A DNA stretch of 64,000 nucleotides from an uncultured Treponema sp. (GCA_946615905.1 CAMOIE010000004.1:62001-126000), one strand, 5' to 3'. Counted from the stretch's first letter, positions 1-8,341 are shown. Notes: generated from the sequence alone by a model not told the origin. Numbers and translations are program-made.

Positions 1-813
1 GTCCTTCGTGGCGGCAATGAATTCCACCTGGAGCCGATTATGGGAACTTACTACATCACTTTCAACACGGAAAAGGCTCCTTTCAACAACGCAAAAGTCC
101 GTGAGGCACTTTCTCTTGCAATCGACCGCAAATACGTTGCCAACACAATCATGCAGGGAACTTACTCACCGGCAAAGAACTTTGTAGGCCCTGGAATTTC
201 TGATGCGACCTCAGGCTCTTCTTTTGAGGAAGTCACAGGAAATACCTACGGAAACCACTTTGACACAGAAAACTACGAGGCTGACCTTGCCAAAGCGAAA
301 AAACTTCTTGCAGAAGCCGGATATCCTGACGGAAAAGGCTTCCCGCCGTTCGACTATCTGATTAACGATACAGGCTACCACAAGGCTGTCGCAGAATACC
401 TTCAGTCTGCATGGGCACAGCTCGGACTTAACGTCACTGTGAATATTCAGGAATGGAAGACTCTTACAGCTGACCGCCGCTCAGGAAACTTTGATGTTGC
501 CCGCAACGGTTGGGTTTATGACTGGGATGATCCTTCAAACATGATTAACCTGCTTGAGACAGGCAACGGCAACAACGATGGAAAGTATTCTTCAAAGGAA
601 TTTGACAGCTTGGTAAATAAAGCCCGCAACTCTGTGAATGTTGCAGACCACTACAAGTATCTGCACGAAGCAGAGCATGTTCTTTTGCAGGATGCGGCTA
701 TGGCACCAATCGCCTACTACAATGACTTCTGGATGCAAAAGCCGAACCTGAAAGGCGTATGGCACTCACCATACGGCTACTGGTACTTGATGAACGCTTA
801 TTTTGCAGAATAG
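1..813 (+). CDS. Oligopeptide ABC transporter substrate-binding protein, C-terminal part
   Basis: The frame is open from base 1, so the N-terminus and signal sequence lie outside the window; about 270 residues remain. They match the C-terminal lobe of the extracytoplasmic solute-binding family 5 (OppA/DppA type). Visible are the segment on substrate-induced residues (VREALSLAIDRKYVANT), the lobe hinge region rich in Gly and Pro, and the family-typical ending in which a Tyr/Trp-rich stretch (HSPYGYWYLMNAYFAE) closes the protein. Such proteins capture peptides in the periplasm and deliver them to an Opp permease. No permease or ATPase gene follows: the gene is closed by its own terminator and is therefore the last of its transcription unit. 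Peptide specificity cannot be read from this fragment. Confidence 0.88.
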   Translation, partial: VLRGGNEFHLEPIMGTYYITFNTEKAPFNNAKVREALSLAIDRKYVANTIMQGTYSPAKNFVGPGISDATSGSSFEEVTGNTYGNHFDTENYEADLAKAKKLLAEAGYPDGKGFPPFDYLINDTGYHKAVAEYLQSAWAQLGLNVTVNIQEWKTLTADRRSGNFDVARNGWVYDWDDPSNMINLLETGNGNNDGKYSSKEFDSLVNKARNSVNVADHYKYLHEAEHVLLQDAAMAPIAYYNDFWMQKPNLKGVWHSPYGYWYLMNAYFAE

Positions 814-817
814 TTAA

Positions 818-848
818 AAAACTCCGGGTTTTGCCCGGAGTTTTTTTT
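818..848 (+). terminator. Intrinsic terminator of the peptide-binding protein gene
   Basis: A 10-bp stem, AAACTCCGGG with CCCGGAGTTT, has a short TTTTG loop and is followed by a run of T. It begins five bases after the stop codon. Confidence 0.9.
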
Positions 849-852
849 ATGA

Positions 853-1196
853 CCGCGGCACAAAGCACATCTAAATACCGTTGCTACACCGCCTTCGCAG
901 CACAGCTGCTGGGTTCTGCGGTCCTGCGGGGCAGGGCCGAGACTCGCTCAAATTGCTCCCACGGTCGCAATTTGCCGGCTTCGGCAAAGCCTGCACCGTC
1001 GCTCCCTATCTGACCGGGTTTGCTTTAAAATCAACAACCCCGGGGCAAGCCCACGGGGTATGTTGGTTCGTAATAGGAATTGCAGTCAGGTTCAATACCC
1101 TTTTTACGCCCCAAGGGGCGGGGTATTAAACCCTCCGCACGAATAAAAAAGCCCGGATAATCCGCGGCACAAAATACATCTAAATACCGTTGCTAC
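853..1196. repeat. Extragenic repeat region with a 35-bp direct repeat
   Basis: No gene is visible between the peptide-binding gene and the tRNAs. The stretch holds two near-identical 35-bp copies (853-887 and 1162-1196, differing at about two positions, sharing CATCTAAATACCGTTGCTAC). Between them lie a GC-rich block of small inverted repeats (about 890-1010) and a hairpin built from GGTTCAATACCC and GGGTATTAAACC (1090-1134). The block at 890-1010 ends with GTCGCTCCCTATCTG and resembles other extragenic elements in this window. Confidence 0.6.
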
Positions 1197-1246
1197 CTTC
1201 CGGTTCTCGCGGGGTTTTCTAGCGTACTTTTGCGCGGCATCCGGGC
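1145..1246 (-). terminator. Long-loop terminator of the tRNA cluster
   Basis: Read on the minus strand, GCCCGGAT plus GCCGCG pairs with CGCGG plus ATCCGGGC, followed by TTTTTT. The arms are separated by about 70 bases that include one copy of the 35-bp repeat. It looks like an ordinary terminator whose loop was enlarged by insertion of the repeat. Confidence 0.55.
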
Positions 1247-1253
1247 AAAAAGC

Positions 1254-1338
1254 GGAAAGAGGGGGATTCGAACCCCCGGTACCTTTTGGGTACACACGCT
1301 TTCCAAGCGTGCACCTTAAACCACTCGGACATCTTTCC
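1254..1338 (-). tRNA. tRNA-Ser (GGA)
   Basis: The minus strand folds as a class II tRNA. The acceptor stem is GGAAAGA with TCTTTCC. The anticodon stem CACGC/GCGTG encloses the loop TTGGAAA, giving anticodon GGA. A long variable arm (ACCCAAAAGGT) follows, then a T-loop with GTTCGAATC. It reads UCC and UCU codons. CCA is not encoded. Confidence 0.95.
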
Positions 1339-1346
1339 AAAACTAT

Positions 1347-1378
1347 CAAAAAAAAGACTGCTGATTAGAGCAGTCTTT
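1347..1378 (-). terminator. Terminator between tRNA-Arg and tRNA-Ser(GGA)
   Basis: On the minus strand AAAGACTGCT pairs perfectly with AGCAGTCTTT around a six-base loop and runs into T7. It would stop most transcripts after tRNA-Arg, so tRNA-Ser(GGA) may depend on read-through. No clear promoter fits in the space left. Confidence 0.75.
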
Positions 1379-1383
1379 CAATC

Positions 1384-1458
1384 TGAGACTGACACGGTTC
1401 GAACGTGCGACCTCCACCTCCGCAGGGTGGCGCTCTAATCCAACTGAGCTACAATCTC
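1384..1458 (-). tRNA. tRNA-Arg (GCG anticodon)
   Basis: The acceptor stem is GAGATTG with CAGTCTC, including one G-U pair. The D-arm is GCTC/GAGC. The anticodon stem CCACC/GGTGG encloses the loop CTGCGGA, which gives anticodon GCG for CGC and CGU codons. The T-arm is GCACG, TTCGAAC, CGTGT, and the discriminator is A. Most bacteria read this box with an ACG tRNA whose A34 is deaminated to inosine by TadA, so G34 here is notable. Confidence 0.9.
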
Positions 1459-1489
1459 ATTCAAATAGAAGCATTCTGGGCTTCATTCA

Positions 1490-1574
1490 CGGAAGCGACA
1501 GGAGTCGAACCTGCCGGGCCCTAATGGAACCCACGGATTAGCAATCCGGCGTATTACCGCTCTACCACGCTTCC
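1490..1574 (-). tRNA. tRNA-Ser (GCT)
   Basis: The acceptor stem is GGAAGCG with CGCTTCC and the discriminator is G. The anticodon loop TTGCTAA gives anticodon GCT for AGC/AGU codons. A long variable arm and a T-loop containing GTTCGACTC make it class II. Confidence 0.95.
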
Positions 1575-1583
1575 AAGGTTCTG

Positions 1584-1670
1584 CGGAGCGAGAGGGATTC
1601 GAACCCCCGATACCTATAAGGGTATAACGGTTTTCAAGACCGCCTCCTTCAACCGCTCGGACATCGCTCC
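1584..1670 (-). tRNA. tRNA-Ser (TGA)
   Basis: The acceptor stem is GGAGCGA with TCGCTCC and the discriminator is G. The anticodon loop CTTGAAA gives TGA for UCN codons. The extended variable arm (ATACCCTTATAGGTAT) is self-complementary as expected for serine tRNAs. It is the promoter-proximal tRNA of the cluster. Confidence 0.95.
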
Positions 1671-1686
1671 AAATAATGTAATAAGG

Positions 1687-1715
1687 AATATATATTATTC
1701 TCCAATTTATGTCAA
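1687..1715 (-). promoter_or_regulatory. Sigma-70-type promoter of the tRNA cluster
   Basis: On the minus strand TTGACA (1710-1715) and TATATT (1687-1692) are separated by 17 bp. The likely start lies about 10 bp before tRNA-Ser(TGA). Confidence 0.8.
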
Positions 1716-1780
1716 GTGGTAGAACTTTATATTTCAAAATTTATTGGACTTTTTATATCAAGTCGAATATTATTAAACTT

Positions 1781-2419
1781 ATGAATCGAAACAAGTTTTT
1801 TATGGGCATTCTAATCGCCACAATAGGCCTGCTGATGGTTCTTTCGCCGGACTCCTTTATTAAATTCGCAGTAATAATTTTAGGAATCTCCGCAATCATC
1901 GATGGAATTTTTATTTTAGTTACAACCAAAAACCTCATAGTTGACCCCCATTTCAACCTGATGATGGCAATCAGAGGATGGATGAGCATTGCAGTCGGCA
2001 CCCTTGCCGTAGTCCTGCCCCTTGCATTTGCCGCTGTCCTTTGGATGATAATGTCCTACACGCTGGGCGTTTATTTAATCATCTCCGCAGGCTTGCAGAT
2101 TTACGGAATCACCCAGTTGCACCGCAACGGAATCATGGTTCACCGGTCTGTAATCGAAGTTTTGGTTTCTATTGTCCTTGCAGCCCTGCTCTTGCTGATT
2201 CCGTCAGAAAAAGCAGGACACTTGATTGTCTATTCAGCGGGAGCGGTTCTGATTCTTTCCGGGCTGATTCTGTCAATCTTCCAGTGGGTGAAGCGTCCGA
2301 TTACTGTCATTCCTGAAAATGTGCGTACAATTGATGATGAGGATTCAGACAAGGCAGCTGATACAGACCAAGCCGACAATGCCGACACGGCAGAAAATTC
2401 TGACAAAACGGAAAAGTAA
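1781..2419 (+). CDS. HdeD/DUF308-type small membrane protein
   Basis: A 212-residue membrane protein starting MNRNKFFMGILIATIGLLM. It contains about six hydrophobic helices arranged as three hairpin pairs, the pattern of the HdeD (DUF308) family, followed by a roughly 40-residue acidic, Asp/Ala-rich cytoplasmic tail (DKAADTDQADNADTAENSDK). HdeD is linked to acid resistance in enterics; no function is established for this form. An ATG 72 bases upstream is in frame, but it lies within the divergent tRNA promoter, so 1781 is preferred although its ribosome-binding site is weak. The following gene starts 3 bp after the stop, so the two are probably co-transcribed. Confidence 0.7.
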   Translation: MNRNKFFMGILIATIGLLMVLSPDSFIKFAVIILGISAIIDGIFILVTTKNLIVDPHFNLMMAIRGWMSIAVGTLAVVLPLAFAAVLWMIMSYTLGVYLIISAGLQIYGITQLHRNGIMVHRSVIEVLVSIVLAALLLLIPSEKAGHLIVYSAGAVLILSGLILSIFQWVKRPITVIPENVRTIDDEDSDKAADTDQADNADTAENSDKTEK

Positions 2420-2422
2420 ATT

Positions 2423-3115
2423 ATGGTAGAAATAAAAAATATTGAGGTCTTTGGACTTGACCGGGCTTTGAACGCAAAGGGAAATTCTTTTTCCGTCGGA
2501 GATATCGACACCCGCGCTCCTTTTGACAAAAGCGACTCAAACCGCCAGTGGAAAATCGCGAAAACTCTTGGCTCCAACAAAGAGCCGCACCAGTCTCACG
2601 ATGCGTTTTTAAAAGGGATTTTGGTCGCATTTGACATAAAATACGAGCAGGCCTTTACCCCTGAACTGCAACGCTACCACTTTTTTGAGATTGTAATGAG
2701 CCAGTCAACCATGCATTCGCTCAAAAAATTCATGGAGAACGGCCTTGACCCATATTCAAAATATGTGACCCAGGAATCAAAAGACCAGGTTCGCCGCCTT
2801 TACGAGATTTACGACAAAAACACGGCCGACTACAAAAATCTTGAGAATTCCGGCGCGGAAGAGAGCATTTTAAAAGCAAAAAGACGCGAAGTCTACGAGT
2901 CATTTATGACTTTGCGCCACAATATTCCTGGCGGTTTTGAGATGTGGGAGACAATCACGACAAATTACCTGCAACTCAAGACAATCTGCATCCAGAGGAC
3001 AAACCACAGGCAGAGAGAGGATTGGAACGCATTTATCCGGGCATGTCTGGCTATGCCCCAGTTCTCGGAGCTTACAGGTTTGACTGAGGATTCACTGGGA
3101 CTGACTGACATTTAA
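2423..3115 (+). CDS. Hypothetical protein, phage-associated type, possibly ThyX-fold
   Basis: A 230-residue soluble protein with no signal peptide. The C-terminal half has the most recognisable pattern: LRHNIPGGFEMWETITTNYL, then LQLKTICIQRTNHRQREDW, then a short helix. Proteins with this NYLQLKTI...QR.NH..EW pattern occur in phages and prophages, and the layout vaguely recalls flavin-dependent thymidylate synthase (ThyX). However, the ThyX RHR...S signature is not present and I do not assign that activity. The N-terminal half carries a probable binding segment (HDAFLKGILVAFDIKYEQAF). It follows the membrane protein by 3 bp. No other phage genes lie nearby, so it may be a domesticated remnant. 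Confidence 0.6.
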   Translation: MVEIKNIEVFGLDRALNAKGNSFSVGDIDTRAPFDKSDSNRQWKIAKTLGSNKEPHQSHDAFLKGILVAFDIKYEQAFTPELQRYHFFEIVMSQSTMHSLKKFMENGLDPYSKYVTQESKDQVRRLYEIYDKNTADYKNLENSGAEESILKAKRREVYESFMTLRHNIPGGFEMWETITTNYLQLKTICIQRTNHRQREDWNAFIRACLAMPQFSELTGLTEDSLGLTDI

Positions 3116-3162
3116 ACGCGTTAGCGGCTGTAAGAGCTGCATAGCAGATGTGGCAAAAAAAC

Positions 3163-3187
3163 GGTGGTTGAGCTTGTCGAAACCAGC
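3163..3187 (+). repeat. GGTTGAG...GAAACC-type repeat fragment
   Basis: This matches the repeat family containing GGTTGAGCTTGTCGAAACC, which is found scattered between genes in many bacterial genomes. A related form (GGTTTCGATACGC...ACTCAACC) lies at 47862-47892. The rest of the 3116-3278 gap shows no gene. Confidence 0.45.
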
Positions 3188-3278
3188 TTTTTTTGCCGCA
3201 TTGGAGTGCGGCCAGCACGGAACTCTGAAAGACGCGGCCAGCCGCAGGCTGGCAACGCCCAGAATAGTAAAATTAAAA

Positions 3279-5300
3279 TTACTTTGCGGCTGCGGCTCTT
3301 TTTACAGATTCGGCGAAAAGTTTGTTTTGGTCTTCGCGGAGAGGCGCGCTGAATGCGGGACCGCCGTCCGTTGAATTGACGCGGTAAATTTTCGCCGGGT
3401 CGCTCGTATAGGCAGGGCTGCTGGGATTATTAATCCACCAGTTGAGAACAGAAATCATGAGCAGGGCGTATTTCACAAGGTTAGCATTCGTTGCGGCTGT
3501 CTCTTCCTCACTTTTTTTGGCTCCAAGCAAAACATCCATTCTTTTTGAGACGACATTCGGCAAGTCAAACTCGTATTTTTTCCATGGATTTGCGATTCCA
3601 AAAACGGTTCCGTGAGTTTTTTTAGCCTGGTCTATGCTGCGGGATATATCAGTGAAAACCCGGCACAAAAAGTCGGTGCGCAGGCAAAGAGGCTTATACT
3701 GGCTGTCGTTCTGGGGTTTTTCCAAAAGCAACTGGGTGAACTCGAAATTCGGCAGAAAGTTGAATTTTGTCTGCCAAAGCATTGTCGTTAAAAGCCGCTT
3801 GCCAAAAAGGGTCGTCTTGAAGTCTGACTGTGAATACTGCTGGTTCATAAAGTCAACCAGCTGGTCGCAGTAATGACGCTCAAAAAGAACCTCGCGGTAA
3901 GCTGACCATTCGTTGAGGGCGGCGGTAAGGGAATCCTTTGGTGAACTTGTGTCTCCGTCATCTTCCACCGTGAAAATAACGTTGCGAAGTCCGTGGAAAA
4001 TATCTTCGATAATCCTCAAAAGTGTAATCGTGACCTGCATGGGATTGTCCGGGGCAAGCATGTTGTAGCCGTCGCGGAACTGGTAGAGGGGCTGGAAATA
4101 GGGGAACATGTCCGGGTGGGTGTCCAATTTGTCAAAACCAGCTCCGGGGAAAAGCTGACAAAGGAGTTTGATTCCTGCATCGACAATCGGAGTTTTTTTG
4201 CCACGGATATTCTCTTCCTTTTTCTTGGCTTCGGCTTCCTTCTCCTTTTTTACCTCTTCCTCATGTTTTTTTTGCTTTTCCTCTTTTTTCATCGGCAAAA
4301 TCAGGTCAAATTTTGTAATTCCCAAGAATTTGAGGATGCTACCGGTCTGAGCCGTAAAGAAATCTGGGAAGACTTCAAATTTCGGGGAGCAGAGGCGCAT
4401 CAAAATCGGGTACATTCCCTTGATAATCTGGCCGTAAACGTAAAGCCATTCGGTGATTCCCTGCTTTGAGAGAATCGTAATCTTCTGCTGGTCGAATTTT
4501 GGAAATTTTGAAAGGTCAGAATAAATTTCCTTAAAATAGCGGGGAATTGAAGTTTCACCCAAATAATAAATTTTGAGCAAATCTTTATAGAGGGCTTTTA
4601 CAAGCGGCGACATCATCGCAACCGTGACCGAATCAGGATTCTCCTCAAGCTGCAAGGCCATAACCTTTAGGTCTCGCATAGACCATGCGCCGACTGTCCG
4701 CAAAAAGCGGAAGCGGTCTTCCGGGTCGCCAACAATTTTTGCCTTGTATGAATCTGGGCAAAGCTGAATCAGAGACTTTACGGTCGTAATAAAATTCTGC
4801 AAGTGGTCGATATGGGTTTTTAGCGTAAATTCAATGAATCCACGGCGAATCATTTCATTCTTATTGCCCATAAAAATGCGGAGAAAATTGAAGACTCCGT
4901 AATTGGACTTAATTTTGTAGTCTTCGCTCATCATCAGGCGGTCCATAGCCTGCTTTTCTTTTGGAGGAATCGCTGGCAGTCCGTCCGCAGTGGTAAAGGA
5001 TTTTTTTCCGCCGATTTTTTCTGAAGATTTTTCAGAGTCATTGCTTATGGCCGCACCTGCGTTTGAAATGTCAGCCGTCGTTTTGCCGGAAGGCCTGTGG
5101 GCATAATGACGTTCTTTTGGCGGGAAAGCGGAATAGTCAATCGGGGCGGATTTTTCCGTGAAAATCTGACCGCCCAAGATTTTTGTCATTTTGGCGGCTT
5201 CATCTTTGTCAATCGGACCGATGTTGCGGCGGGTTGCGTCAAGGGTGCCTGGCTCCCATTTTGCTTCGGGCCTTTTGTAGCCGCTGTATTCGTCACTCAT
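3279..5300 (-). CDS. Conserved treponemal protein of unknown function
   Basis: A 673-residue cytoplasmic protein starting MSDEYSGYKRPEAKWEPGTL. The start was chosen because AGAGG precedes this ATG; an upstream in-frame extension has no ribosome-binding site. There is no signal peptide or membrane helix. It has an extended, Lys/Ser-rich N-terminal tail of about 130 residues, a long helical body, and a strongly charged segment near residues 345-375 (KKEEKQKKHEEEVKKEKEAE) that should form a coiled coil or linker. I recognise no catalytic motif. It begins 17 bp after the DUF2804 gene and is presumably transcribed with it. Large proteins of this sort are common in Treponema without known roles. 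Confidence 0.7.
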   Translation of the reverse strand: MSDEYSGYKRPEAKWEPGTLDATRRNIGPIDKDEAAKMTKILGGQIFTEKSAPIDYSAFPPKERHYAHRPSGKTTADISNAGAAISNDSEKSSEKIGGKKSFTTADGLPAIPPKEKQAMDRLMMSEDYKIKSNYGVFNFLRIFMGNKNEMIRRGFIEFTLKTHIDHLQNFITTVKSLIQLCPDSYKAKIVGDPEDRFRFLRTVGAWSMRDLKVMALQLEENPDSVTVAMMSPLVKALYKDLLKIYYLGETSIPRYFKEIYSDLSKFPKFDQQKITILSKQGITEWLYVYGQIIKGMYPILMRLCSPKFEVFPDFFTAQTGSILKFLGITKFDLILPMKKEEKQKKHEEEVKKEKEAEAKKKEENIRGKKTPIVDAGIKLLCQLFPGAGFDKLDTHPDMFPYFQPLYQFRDGYNMLAPDNPMQVTITLLRIIEDIFHGLRNVIFTVEDDGDTSSPKDSLTAALNEWSAYREVLFERHYCDQLVDFMNQQYSQSDFKTTLFGKRLLTTMLWQTKFNFLPNFEFTQLLLEKPQNDSQYKPLCLRTDFLCRVFTDISRSIDQAKKTHGTVFGIANPWKKYEFDLPNVVSKRMDVLLGAKKSEEETAATNANLVKYALLMISVLNWWINNPSSPAYTSDPAKIYRVNSTDGGPAFSAPLREDQNKLFAESVKRAAAAK

Positions 5301-5317
5301 ATAAAAACCTCTTACAA

Positions 5318-6388
5318 TTACAATCGGAGCATTTGATTTCTTGCAAGACCGCAAAAATCCTGCAAATCTATATCCTTTCCGTCTTTTGTTTTTACTGTTC
5401 CTTCAAAAGTTCCGAAAACCGAATGTTCCTGCGTGTGAATGATAAAAAGTGTCATATCGCGGAAGTTGTCGGAAGTCGGCTTGAAAGTCAGGTCGACCAT
5501 GTTTTCCGTATCCTGGATAATCCAGTTCTTCGCATAGCCAAATGGATGCGTAATCTTCACTGGAGGAAGAGGAGTCGGCTGACCATCGACAATCAGAATA
5601 TTTTCGTTGTATTTTTCGCCTTCTGTCGCATCGTTTTCCAACCCAGCAAGAAAAATCGCAACATCGTGGCCGTCAACCTGCCCGGAAGAGGTGAGACCTT
5701 CTGTAATCGTGTAAAAATTGTAGTAAGCCCGGTTGACGCGGAAAGTCGCATAGCCGTCAGCGTCGTTCATATTGGAAGCTTCTGATGTTTTGCTTTTTCC
5801 GATGGAGATGGAGCCGTGGATTTTAAAATTCGCCATGTAAGAAGCTGTACACCGTTGTTTTGTCGGGGCCGGCATTACGGAAGTGATTTCACAAAGTGAA
5901 GTGTCTGAATATTTGGCGACAAAGGCGGCGTTAATCTGAGGACGCACAGAGTCTCCCTTGAGATTGAAAATCATGGAAAATTTATCGTGCTTGTGGTCCC
6001 AGCTTGCGCGGATGTAGCGACTTTTTCTGAACGAAGCGCAGAATCCGGCCTCAACGTTGTGGGGAATAAAACGTCGGCGGGGCCCCATTATCGAGCGGTA
6101 AGAATATTTGCGTCCATTCTCCTTGCTCCAAAGGGTGACTTCCGCATAACCGAAAATTTTTCCGTCAAAAAAATCAACGACACCAAAATACCGGCCGAGG
6201 GAAAACACAAAGGCCAGAGTGCTTTTTATGCGTAAATTAGAAATAAATCTCGGAAGCGGTATTCCGCCGAACGGAGTAGCCAGACCGCGAATGTCCAGTT
6301 TTTTGGGACAGCCCTTGAAAGTTCCAAACTGCGGTTTTCTGTTTTGAATTAAACGTTCAGGCGGAGGCAACATTTCTCGTGAATACAA
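5318..6388 (-). CDS. DUF2804 family protein
   Basis: The 356-residue product matches the DUF2804 family in length and layout. It opens with the Pro-rich segment LPPPERLIQNRKPQFGTFKG, continues with alternating beta strands (LRIKSTLAFVFSLGRYFGVV), and ends with the segment around PVKITHPFGYAKNWIIQDTE that precedes the closing beta strands. The family is built like a lipocalin-type beta sandwich and has no established biochemical role. The likely start is TTG with GAGG six bases upstream; the next ATG (6373) lacks a ribosome-binding site. A good promoter lies 45-75 bp upstream. The treponemal hypothetical gene follows in the same unit. Confidence 0.8.
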   Translation of the reverse strand: MYSREMLPPPERLIQNRKPQFGTFKGCPKKLDIRGLATPFGGIPLPRFISNLRIKSTLAFVFSLGRYFGVVDFFDGKIFGYAEVTLWSKENGRKYSYRSIMGPRRRFIPHNVEAGFCASFRKSRYIRASWDHKHDKFSMIFNLKGDSVRPQINAAFVAKYSDTSLCEITSVMPAPTKQRCTASYMANFKIHGSISIGKSKTSEASNMNDADGYATFRVNRAYYNFYTITEGLTSSGQVDGHDVAIFLAGLENDATEGEKYNENILIVDGQPTPLPPVKITHPFGYAKNWIIQDTENMVDLTFKPTSDNFRDMTLFIIHTQEHSVFGTFEGTVKTKDGKDIDLQDFCGLARNQMLRL

Positions 6389-6432
6389 ATGAACCTCGCG
6401 GACTCTTTTAGTTTGTGTTTATAGAGAAATAA

Positions 6433-6462
6433 ATTATACCGCAAAAATAGAGCTGTTGGCAA
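6433..6462 (-). promoter_or_regulatory. Promoter of the DUF2804 operon
   Basis: On the minus strand TTGCCA (6457-6462) is followed by an 18-bp spacer and TATAAT (6433-6438). Confidence 0.7.
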
Positions 6463-6493
6463 ATTCTTTGACTACGCGAAATAAAGAATTATA

Positions 6494-6545
6494 AAAAGAA
6501 AAAGGCCGCCCGCAGCTTTCAAATTGAATCGCCACAAGCGGTCTT
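6494..6545 (-). terminator. Probable terminator after the ammonium transporter gene
   Basis: On the minus strand AAGACCGC and GCGGCCTT pair with one mismatch around a long loop that itself contains further pairing (TTGTGGC/GCTGCGG). It is followed by TTTTTCTTTTT. The bases between it and the stop codon (6549-6574) are a copy of the widespread repeat containing TTCTGAGCGAAGCGAAGAAT. Confidence 0.6.
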
Positions 6546-6574
6546 CTCGTCATTCTGAGCGAAGCGAAGAATCT

Positions 6575-8341
6575 TTACTTGTCCTGCAAGGCGTCGAATC
6601 CTGTCTCGCCGGTGCGGACTTTGACAACGTTGTCCACCGGATAGACGAAGATTTTTCCGTCGCCGATGTGGCCGGTGTAAAGTGCCTTTCGTGCGGCCTC
6701 TATCACCTTCTCAACCGGAACTTTCGCCACGACGATTTCCACTTTGATTTTCGGCAGCAGCGACATGTCAACCGGAACGCCACGGTAGTATTCGCTGGCT
6801 CCCTTTTGGACACCGCAGCCCATCACGTTGATTACGGTCATTCCTGTGATTCCGACGGCGTTCATTGCCGCTTTAAGGGCCTCGAATTTGCTCTGCCGTG
6901 TGACAATCACAACCTTGCGGGCTTCCGCCACCGTGCTTGAGGCGGAAACTGGAGCCATAACCTGAACACCGTCATCGCTGATCGTAAATCCCGCCTCCGT
7001 GGCCTCGGCTACTTCCTCTGTAGAATACGGGGTCATGAATCCAGAGTAGCCGGAGGCAAGTCCGTGCTCCAGCTTGTCCAGACCGATGATTTCTTCCTTC
7101 GGTGAGACGCGGAGTCCGAAAATCTTTTTAATCACGCAAAAGGTAATCAAAATCGCGACTACGGTGAACAGAATGATTGCGAGCGCGCCGGCAATCTGGA
7201 TTCCCAGCTGCTTGAGTCCGCCGCCGTAGAAAAGACCTGCCCCTGCAATCTGGTTTGCCCCGAAAGAGCTTCCGTCACCGAGCCCGCGGGCGAATGCCGG
7301 GGCTGTTGGAGTTGCGAAGAGTCCGACAGCGATTGTTCCCCAGATTCCGTTCATCATGTGGACAGCGACCGCGCCGACAGGGTCGTCAACATGAACAACA
7401 TGGTCGCAGAACCAGACTCCGAAGACTACGAGGAATCCGGCCACAAGACCTATTATTGCAGCCCCGAGACAGTCAGTGACATCACAGGGAGCCGTTATTG
7501 CGACAAGACCTGCCAACGCGGCGTTCAAGCACATTGAGACATCCGGCTTTCCGTACTTGACCCATGTGAAAATCATACATGCCACAGTGGCGACGGCGGG
7601 CGCGACAGTTGTCGTCAAAAAGATTGAGCCCATCTCAGGCAGGGAGACCGCAGCCGCGCCGTTAAAACCGTACCAGCCCATCCAGAGAATGAAGACTCCC
7701 AAGGCTCCGAGCGGGAGGTTGTGGCCTGGAAAAGCGTGGACAGCCGTAATCTTTCCCGATGAATCCTTGTCGAATTTTCCGATGCGGGGTCCGACCATAA
7801 ATGCTCCGATCAGGGCGCAGATTCCTCCGACCATGTGGATGCAGGCAGAACCTGCAAAGTCGTGGAAGCCCAGGGCGGAAAGCCAGCCGCCGCCCCAAGT
7901 CCAGTGGGCTTCAATCGGGTAAATGATTGCGGAAATCACAGCGGAATAAACGCAGTAGCTCAAGAATTTAGTCCGCTCCGCCATAGCACCGGAGACGATT
8001 GTCGCGGTCGTGGCGCAGAAGACCAAGTTGAACACAAATCCAGAAAAGTCAAAGTTTGCGAAGTCCGTGAAAACCTGCCAGTTTGGCTTTCCGATGATTC
8101 CGAAAAGGGCGTTCTCGCCGAGCAAAAGTCCGAAGCCGATTAAAAAGAACATCACCGTTCCGATGCAAAAGTCCATCAGGTTTTTCATGATGATGTTGCC
8201 GGTGTTTTTCGCGCGTGTAAAGCCGGTCTCCACCATGGCGAATCCCGCCTGCATCCAGAATACCAGCACTGCGCCGATTAAAAACCAGACGCCCCACAAG
8301 TCAGAAGAAACAGACTCAATGGCCTGTAAAGTCTCGTTCAT
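6575..8341 (-). CDS. amtB: Ammonium transporter fused to a PII (GlnB/GlnK) domain
   Basis: A 588-residue fusion. The first ~430 residues form the AmtB channel of 11 membrane helices (GVWFLIGAVLVFWMQAGFAM; AHWTWGGGWLSALGFHDFAG; GHNLPLGALGVFILWMGWYG), which conducts ammonium across the inner membrane. The last ~110 residues are a complete PII signal domain: the strand RKVVIVTRQSKFEALKAAMN, the T-loop KGASEYYRGVPVDMSLLPK with Tyr residues where enteric PII is uridylylated, the B-loop GHIGDGKIFV and the C-loop RTGE. PII normally plugs the channel according to ATP/ADP and 2-oxoglutarate, so here the regulator is tethered to it. GGAGG precedes this ATG with good spacing. It lies downstream of type III glutamine synthetase. 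Confidence 0.95.
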   Translation of the reverse strand: MNETLQAIESVSSDLWGVWFLIGAVLVFWMQAGFAMVETGFTRAKNTGNIIMKNLMDFCIGTVMFFLIGFGLLLGENALFGIIGKPNWQVFTDFANFDFSGFVFNLVFCATTATIVSGAMAERTKFLSYCVYSAVISAIIYPIEAHWTWGGGWLSALGFHDFAGSACIHMVGGICALIGAFMVGPRIGKFDKDSSGKITAVHAFPGHNLPLGALGVFILWMGWYGFNGAAAVSLPEMGSIFLTTTVAPAVATVACMIFTWVKYGKPDVSMCLNAALAGLVAITAPCDVTDCLGAAIIGLVAGFLVVFGVWFCDHVVHVDDPVGAVAVHMMNGIWGTIAVGLFATPTAPAFARGLGDGSSFGANQIAGAGLFYGGGLKQLGIQIAGALAIILFTVVAILITFCVIKKIFGLRVSPKEEIIGLDKLEHGLASGYSGFMTPYSTEEVAEATEAGFTISDDGVQVMAPVSASSTVAEARKVVIVTRQSKFEALKAAMNAVGITGMTVINVMGCGVQKGASEYYRGVPVDMSLLPKIKVEIVVAKVPVEKVIEAARKALYTGHIGDGKIFVYPVDNVVKVRTGETGFDALQDK

